A stretch of 19,012 bases of DNA, from NCBI GenBank assembly GCA_020722625.1, contig DYKK01000024.1, forward strand, positions 1-19,012, written 5' to 3'. A model generated the notes under the pieces. The model did not search any database. It was given only the letters and a program-made list of their open reading frames with translations, and had not been told where the DNA came from. The translations under genes and the position numbers were made by a program. Shown here piece after piece: positions 14,409 to 19,012 of this stretch (positions are counted from its first letter, which is position 1; the number at the start of each line of letters is the position of its first letter). This stretch comes from Anaeromyxobacter dehalogenans. Its GTDB lineage: Bacteria > Myxococcota_A > UBA9042 > DTJE01.

Positions 14409-14647
14409 CTCCAAAGGTTATCCGATCCTACGGCAAGACCTGCGAATGGTTTCCCGGACACCCGGGACGGTCCTGCACCCCCGGGGGATTCCTGGAACGC
14501 TTCCTGAAAGTCGGCAACGGGAGGGTCTATGCGCGGAGGCCCCGCCTCCTCGGCCTGACCCCCGTAGACGACGTCATGGTCAGCCGCGATGGAAGACCTG
14601 GTCCGATCGGGACTCGGCCTCCCGCCGCCTCCGCGCGGCCCGGATGA
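14390..14647 (+). pseudogene. Protein-like open frame without a start codon, possible gene remnant
   Basis: A plus-strand frame open from just after TGA 14387-14389 to TGA 14645-14647 that reads like protein (SYGKTCEWFPGHPG, then GGFLERFLKVGNGRVYAR, then LLGLTPVDDVMVSRDG). About three quarters of third positions are G or C by hand count. No ATG, GTG or TTG occurs before the ATG near 14575, and both ends overlap genes on the other strand. It could be a decayed gene fragment in the 170-bp gap between the activase and membrane protease genes, or chance. Two small hairpins lie in the same gap (14452-14467 and 14535-14549), with no T-run to make them terminators. Confidence 0.18.
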
Positions 14648-17600
14648 ACGAGCCGATCTCGGCGTTGCCCGAGGCCCCGTCATAGAAGGACGTGACCACG
14701 GGACGGCCGTACTGGGCCACGATGCGCTCGAAGACCGCGCCCGAGATGTGGCCGTGCATGCACCCGAAGGGCGAGGCGTTCACCACGAGGTCCGCCCCCT
14801 CCTCGAAGAACCGGATGGTCCGGCCCACGGTCAGGACCGACTCGCCCTCGAACTCGCCGGGGATGTACTGAAGCCCCGCCTCGATGACCTGCTGGAACGG
14901 GGGCTCCAGGCGGTCCGGGAGCAGGGGGTGCATCAGGTCGTGGTACTCGTGCTCCTTGCGCTCGATGAAGAGGTTGCCGAACTCCCCGACGACGCGGTTC
15001 CACAGGGAGTCCCCGCGCATGCGCCCGTGCTCGCGCTCGGCCCACACCGTGTAGAGGATCCATTCCGACAGGGGGGCGAGCCACGCCTCGCCGCCGGCCT
15101 CCTCCACGGCGCGGATCACGAAGGCGTTCGCGAAGGGGTCGCAGCGCACGTAGATCTCGCCCACCACGCCGGCGAGCGGCTTTGCGGAATCGCGCCGGGG
15201 CACGGCCAGGATTGCGCGCACCGCGTTCTCCAGAACCGGTTTCGGGTCCTCGCGGGCCTCGAAGGTCGCCTCCAGCGTGCGCACCCACCGCTCCACGGCC
15301 CGGTCCACGGCGCCCGCCTCGACCTCGTAGGGCCTCGCGCGCGTCGCCGCCTTGAACAGGTAGTCCCCGCACAGGATGGCGTCCCAGAGTTTGCGGCGGG
15401 CCGCGCCGGGGATCCCGAGGTAGGCGTTTTCGGACGAGGGCGAGAAGATCGGGACGTCCCCGAGCCCCAGGCGCCGCAGGGCCATGGCCTGGGCCAGGGC
15501 GTAGGACCCGAAGCGACACGGGCCGGTGGCGGTCGGCATGAAGAGGGCGTGCCGTTCCGGGGGGAGCCCCGAGTCGCGCACCGCCTTCAGGAAGGCCCCG
15601 AGCGTCAGGGCCATCGGCGTGCACTCGGAGCCGCGCGTGGCCGCCTTGCCCAGGGAATGGGTCTCGGCGTCGCTCTCCGGGACGCTTGCGGCGTCAAGGC
15701 CGTGCCCCCGCAGGACCGCGGCGAACAGCCGCGTGCTGACCGGGTGCATCCGCGGGATCCACAGGCGGCGGCCGCGGAACGCCTCCGGCGGCCGGGAGCC
15801 GGACCGGATGACCGGCGCCGTCGAGACCGAGGTCCCGGCCTGGCGGATCACGTCCAGGAAGGCCTCGACGCGCGTGACGTACCCGCCGTCGGCCCCGTGC
15901 TCGTCCAGTTCCAGGACCAGGAAGGGCTTGTCGCCCATCGCCTCCTCGGCCATGGTCAGGATGAAGGAGTCCGGGCCGCAGTTGAAACTCGTCAGGTAGA
16001 TCGCGAACAGGTCCGGGTCGCGCGCAACCTGCTTCACCGCGGACAGGATCTTCTGGCCGTAGGACCAGTACATGTTGTGGAACCCCGGGTCCAGGAGGTC
16101 CGGACGGAAGGGGAGTTGCTCCATCGGGATCACGGTGAAGCCGAACTCGCTGACGCGCAGGGGGAGGTGGAGGCTGACGATCGGGTCCAGGGTGTTGTAG
16201 GGCCGGCCGATGATCACGATCCCCTTGCGGCCCTCGCGCCGCAGCGCCGCCAGGACCTTCTCCCCCTTCTCGACCAGGGCGCGCTCGTGGCGGCGCTGGG
16301 CCTCCACCGCCTCGCGCCAGGCCGCGGCCGCCTGCTCCTCGCTCACGTCCAGGACCCCGGCGAAGCCCTTGATCAGTTCGCGGGCCATGCGGAGGTCGGG
16401 GTAGTTGAAGTCCACGATCGGGTCCACCAGGCGCGGTCCGAGGGGGCGGTCGTCCGCCAGGGGCCGCACCAGGGCCGGGGACGAGTTCAGGTACGGACAG
16501 AAGCGACGCCTCGTCGTGTGGCGGTTGCGCACCTCCTCGACCATGTGCGGGACGAAGACCCCGTCGAGGTCGTCGCGGTCCAGCAGCGTGGCCACGTGCC
16601 CGTATAGAACCTTGACCGGGAAGCAGAAGTCCGACCCGACCTTCGCGGCCCCGAGCCTCGCGATGTCGCGGTCCGTCTCCGGCGAGAACACGGGTTCCGC
16701 CCCGAGCCCCTCGATCAGCGTTCGGAACAGCGGGGCGTAGCCGTAGGCGGCGAGAGCCGCCGGGATCCCGATCCTCGGTCGCCCCTCCCCGGAATCCGGG
16801 CCGCGGGCCTTGAGGGCCAGGGCGGCCTTGTGGGCGCGGAACGGGGCGTACTCGACGTTCTTGCGCATCTTCTGGTCGCCCGGCTCGCGCCCGCACAGGT
16901 AGCCGAAGGAGGGCTCCTCCTCGACCCCCGCGATGTGCGCGGTCGTGATCACGCAGTGGTTCGAGCACAGGTCGCAATGCGACAGGGAGACCCGCACCTC
17001 GCGGTCCGCGAGCCCGAGTCCCCGGAACGCGGTCCCCCGCCCCTCGGCCTCAAGGTGCTCGCGCGCAAGCAGGGCCGCCCCGATGGACCCCATCACGTGG
17101 CAGTACGGCGAGACCACCACCTCGACGCCGAAGACGTTCTCGACCGCCGCGACCAGCCCCTTGTTGCGGGCCGTCGCGCCCTGGAACATCACGCGCTCCC
17201 GGTCCACCGGGCGGTTCCCGACCACCTTCGTCTTGTAATTTTCGATCACGGAATAAAGGATGGCGGCCATGACCTCGCGCCGCTCGGCGCCCTCGCGCTC
17301 CAGCTGGAACGCGTCCTGCTCCATGAACACCGTGCAGCGGTCGCTCGTGTGGGGGGGGGTCGCGCCCAGGGCCTGGTCGCCGATCTCGGTGACCGAGAAC
17401 CCGAGTTTCCGCCCGAGTTCCTCCACGAAGGTCCCGGTCCCGGCCGCGCACACGTAGTTCATGTTTGCGTCCACGATCCGGCCCTGGTGGACGCGCATGT
17501 ATTTCGAGTCCTGGCCGCCGATCTCGAAGATCGTGGTCACGCCCGGGTCCACGGACACGGCCCCGCGCACGTGGGCCGAGATCTCGTTGACCACGAGGTC

Positions 17601-18800
17601 CGCGCCGAGAATGGCCCCCACGATCCGGCGCCCGCTTCCGGTGGTGCCCACCGCGCGGACGTCCAGGGGGCGGCCCAGCCGGTCCTCGACCCCCTGGAGG
17701 GCGCGCAGGAGTTTGCGGCCGGCCCCGACCGGGTCGCCCTCGGTGCGGCGATAGACGTCCACGACCACCCGGCCCTCCTCGTCGCACAGCGCGGCCTTGG
17801 TCGAGGTGGAACCGATATCCACGCCCAGCAGGAGCGCGGTCGGGAAGTCCGCGTCGAGGGGGACGTGCAGGCGCACCTCGTTGCCGAGGTCGTCCGAGTA
17901 CTCGGTCAAGACGGAGAAGTCCGGAAAGGTCGAGCGCCGGATCTCGAGGGAGGGCCTCCTGGCCCTCGATGAGGCGGACGCCCCAAGGCCGGCGGCGTTG
18001 AGATCGGTCAATAGTTCCAGAGCCTTCGCCACCGGGACCCAGGGACCGTCCAGGGCCGCCCCGACGGCGGCGCACACCGCGGAGTGGGGCGAGACCAGGA
18101 GGTCGTCCCGACCCAGGGCCTGGCGCAGGTAGTGGACCATCCCCCGGTTCGAGGCCACGCCCCCGGTCAGGGCGATGCGGCCCGAGACCTCGCGTCCCTT
18201 CAGGAGGGTCTGGACCGCGGTGCGTGACATCCCTTGGCACAGCCCGCACCACAGCTGCTCGCGGCTGTACCCCTCCTGCTGGCGGTGGATGAGGTCGGTC
18301 TTCGCGAAGACCGCGCACCGGGTCGCCACGGCCGGGGGTGAGGCCACGGGCTCGATGGCGTTGGCCTCCTCGTGGGTCAGGCCCATCCGCACGGCCTGCT
18401 CGTCCAAGAAGGAGCCGGTCCCCGCGGCGCAGGCGGAGTTCGTGTGCAGGTCCAGGAGGTTTCCATCCGCGTCGAGCGACAGGAGCATCAGGGCCCCGCC
18501 GCCCAGGTGAAACACGTGGTCCACGGGACCGAACAGGGCCCGTGCCCCCGCGACCTCCGAGGCCACGGGGTCGGCAAGCTCCACCCCCAGGAGGGCCGCG
18601 ACCGTGGTCGCGTGCCGCCCGGTGAGCGCCAGGCCCAACCGCGACCGGTCATGGCCGTCCACCAGCGAAAACAGGACCTTCTTGACCGTCGCGAGCACCT
18701 CTCCCTCGTGGACCCGGTGCTCGGCCGCGACCACCTGTCCCGACTCGTCCAGGAGCGCCCCCTTGACGGTGAGGCTCCCGCAATCCATCCCGATGCGCAT
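14580..18800 (-). CDS. 2-hydroxyacyl-CoA dehydratase activator-type fusion protein (BcrAD/BadFG + DUF2229 + HgdB-like)
   Basis: A 1406-residue fusion. Two ASKHA-type ATPase modules come first. Module 1 (about 1-260) has GMDCGSLTVKGAL, C124 in SACAAGTGSF and C162 in TRCAVF, but GGGALMLL where module 2 has IGGQDSKYM. Module 2 (about 323-580) has GVDIGSTSTKAAL, C451 in CAAGTGTF and C489 in DRCTVF. A cysteine cluster (C609, C612, C616, C636) and a DUF2229 region (about 675-990) follow, then a HgdB/HgdC-partner-like part to the end (FMPTATGPCRFGSY, NASPFGCMHGH). Activators of this family hold a [4Fe-4S] cluster between two subunits and use ATP to drive low-potential electrons into 2-hydroxyacyl-CoA dehydratases or benzoyl-CoA reductases. 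The role of the long fused forms is not settled. The ATG at 18800 has GGAGGG about 9 bases upstream. Confidence 0.93.
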   Translation of the reverse strand: MRIGMDCGSLTVKGALLDESGQVVAAEHRVHEGEVLATVKKVLFSLVDGHDRSRLGLALTGRHATTVAALLGVELADPVASEVAGARALFGPVDHVFHLGGGALMLLSLDADGNLLDLHTNSACAAGTGSFLDEQAVRMGLTHEEANAIEPVASPPAVATRCAVFAKTDLIHRQQEGYSREQLWCGLCQGMSRTAVQTLLKGREVSGRIALTGGVASNRGMVHYLRQALGRDDLLVSPHSAVCAAVGAALDGPWVPVAKALELLTDLNAAGLGASASSRARRPSLEIRRSTFPDFSVLTEYSDDLGNEVRLHVPLDADFPTALLLGVDIGSTSTKAALCDEEGRVVVDVYRRTEGDPVGAGRKLLRALQGVEDRLGRPLDVRAVGTTGSGRRIVGAILGADLVVNEISAHVRGAVSVDPGVTTIFEIGGQDSKYMRVHQGRIVDANMNYVCAAGTGTFVEELGRKLGFSVTEIGDQALGATPPHTSDRCTVFMEQDAFQLEREGAERREVMAAILYSVIENYKTKVVGNRPVDRERVMFQGATARNKGLVAAVENVFGVEVVVSPYCHVMGSIGAALLAREHLEAEGRGTAFRGLGLADREVRVSLSHCDLCSNHCVITTAHIAGVEEEPSFGYLCGREPGDQKMRKNVEYAPFRAHKAALALKARGPDSGEGRPRIGIPAALAAYGYAPLFRTLIEGLGAEPVFSPETDRDIARLGAAKVGSDFCFPVKVLYGHVATLLDRDDLDGVFVPHMVEEVRNRHTTRRRFCPYLNSSPALVRPLADDRPLGPRLVDPIVDFNYPDLRMARELIKGFAGVLDVSEEQAAAAWREAVEAQRRHERALVEKGEKVLAALRREGRKGIVIIGRPYNTLDPIVSLHLPLRVSEFGFTVIPMEQLPFRPDLLDPGFHNMYWSYGQKILSAVKQVARDPDLFAIYLTSFNCGPDSFILTMAEEAMGDKPFLVLELDEHGADGGYVTRVEAFLDVIRQAGTSVSTAPVIRSGSRPPEAFRGRRLWIPRMHPVSTRLFAAVLRGHGLDAASVPESDAETHSLGKAATRGSECTPMALTLGAFLKAVRDSGLPPERHALFMPTATGPCRFGSYALAQAMALRRLGLGDVPIFSPSSENAYLGIPGAARRKLWDAILCGDYLFKAATRARPYEVEAGAVDRAVERWVRTLEATFEAREDPKPVLENAVRAILAVPRRDSAKPLAGVVGEIYVRCDPFANAFVIRAVEEAGGEAWLAPLSEWILYTVWAEREHGRMRGDSLWNRVVGEFGNLFIERKEHEYHDLMHPLLPDRLEPPFQQVIEAGLQYIPGEFEGESVLTVGRTIRFFEEGADLVVNASPFGCMHGHISGAVFERIVAQYGRPVVTSFYDGASGNAEIGSFIRAARRRREAESRSDQVFHRG

Positions 18801-18855
18801 CGTTCAACGCCCTCCAAATTCGGACCATCAAGGTCCAAGACTAGAACGACGTGTC

Positions 18856-18883
18856 AGTCTACCCAGCGTCGCGCAAAAGTCAA
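18856..18883 (-). promoter_or_regulatory. Promoter candidate of the activase-type gene
   Basis: Minus strand: TTGACT (18878-18883, 5 of 6 with the -35 consensus), 16-bp spacer, TAGACT (18856-18861, 4 of 6 with the -10 consensus). The predicted leader is about 50 nt and includes a small inverted repeat, GGACC (18822-18826) and GGTCC (18832-18836), just upstream of the Shine-Dalgarno sequence, a possible operator or leader hairpin. Repeat copy C begins 17 bp upstream of the -35. Confidence 0.5.
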
Positions 18884-18900
18884 GCATGGGGGAGCGGCCC

Positions 18901-19012
18901 GGATCGGCCGTCAATTTTCGCAAGTCTTTGAACAAACATGAAATTTGCTTCGTTTCATTTCACCACCATGGGGCCGCGACCGGGGTGCCGGACCCCGGAA
19001 CCCGGACGCCGG
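18901..19012 (+). repeat. Dispersed structured repeat, copy C (cut by window end)
   Basis: Third copy of the element, in the orientation of copy A. Thirty of the first 40 bases match copy A, and the GGCCGCGAC motif (18972-18980) lies 71 nt from the left end, as in A and B. The AT stem is perfect (ATGAAA ... TTTCAT). After GGCCGCGAC the sequence departs from A and B, yet still makes a hairpin: CCGGGGT 18980-18986, loop 18987-18991, ACCCCGG 18992-18998. The right end is outside the window. Confidence 0.75.

Noticed and set aside
14452..14549. Hairpins 14452-14467 and 14535-14549 as terminators of the activase gene
   Set aside because: They have short 6-bp stems and no following T-tract on the minus strand; such stems are common by chance at this GC content.

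Overview
The window is a very GC-rich (roughly 70% or more by eye) piece of bacterial chromosome. Lipoprotein signal peptides, a periplasmic murein endopeptidase (MepA/M74 type) and good Shine-Dalgarno sequences point to a diderm bacterium. The 1406-residue 2-hydroxyacyl-CoA dehydratase activator-type protein points to anaerobic or facultatively anaerobic metabolism. The combination fits lineages such as Myxococcota, Desulfobacterota or related uncultured groups, but I cannot place it from sequence alone. No rRNA, tRNA, CRISPR array, transposase or phage gene was seen.

Layout, left to right. Bases 1-565 hold the end of a probable TPR protein on the minus strand and a small open frame on the plus strand that conflicts with it. 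Bases 609-1821 hold an AAA ATPase of the DUF4143 type with an inverted-repeat promoter at its start. Bases 1878-3282 (minus) hold a lipoprotein gene overlapping a MepA-like endopeptidase gene. Bases 3326-3485 hold repeat copy A. Bases 3506-3918 hold a tiny lipoprotein gene and a divergent promoter region. Bases 3918-4622 hold the only confident plus-strand gene, an exported protein of unknown function, which converges on etfA. Bases 4632-7465 (minus) hold pdxA, then etfB, then etfA. Bases 7583-11880 (minus) hold a membrane serine/threonine kinase gene joined by a stop/start overlap to a gene for a DUF4388 / winged-helix / membrane protein. Bases 11936-12095 hold repeat copy B, which runs into the 3' end of a gene for a membrane-bound HExxH protease with a TPR tail (12048-14408). 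Bases 14580-18800 hold the large activase-type protein. Repeat copy C starts at 18901 and runs to the window edge.

How the genes may work together. The activase-type protein and the electron-transfer flavoprotein pair both belong to CoA-thioester redox chemistry, although no dehydrogenase or separate dehydratase is present. The kinase and its coupled DUF4388 partner look like one envelope signalling module, with the membrane protease-TPR gene as a possible third member. The MepA homologue and its overlapping lipoprotein partner look like a cell-wall pair.

The most unusual element is a dispersed, non-coding repeat of about 160 bp present in three copies. All three keep exactly 71 nt between the left boundary and the conserved GGCCGCGAC motif, all lie just upstream of a minus-strand gene, one supplies the end of a coding sequence, and one has a different hairpin sequence at the same place.
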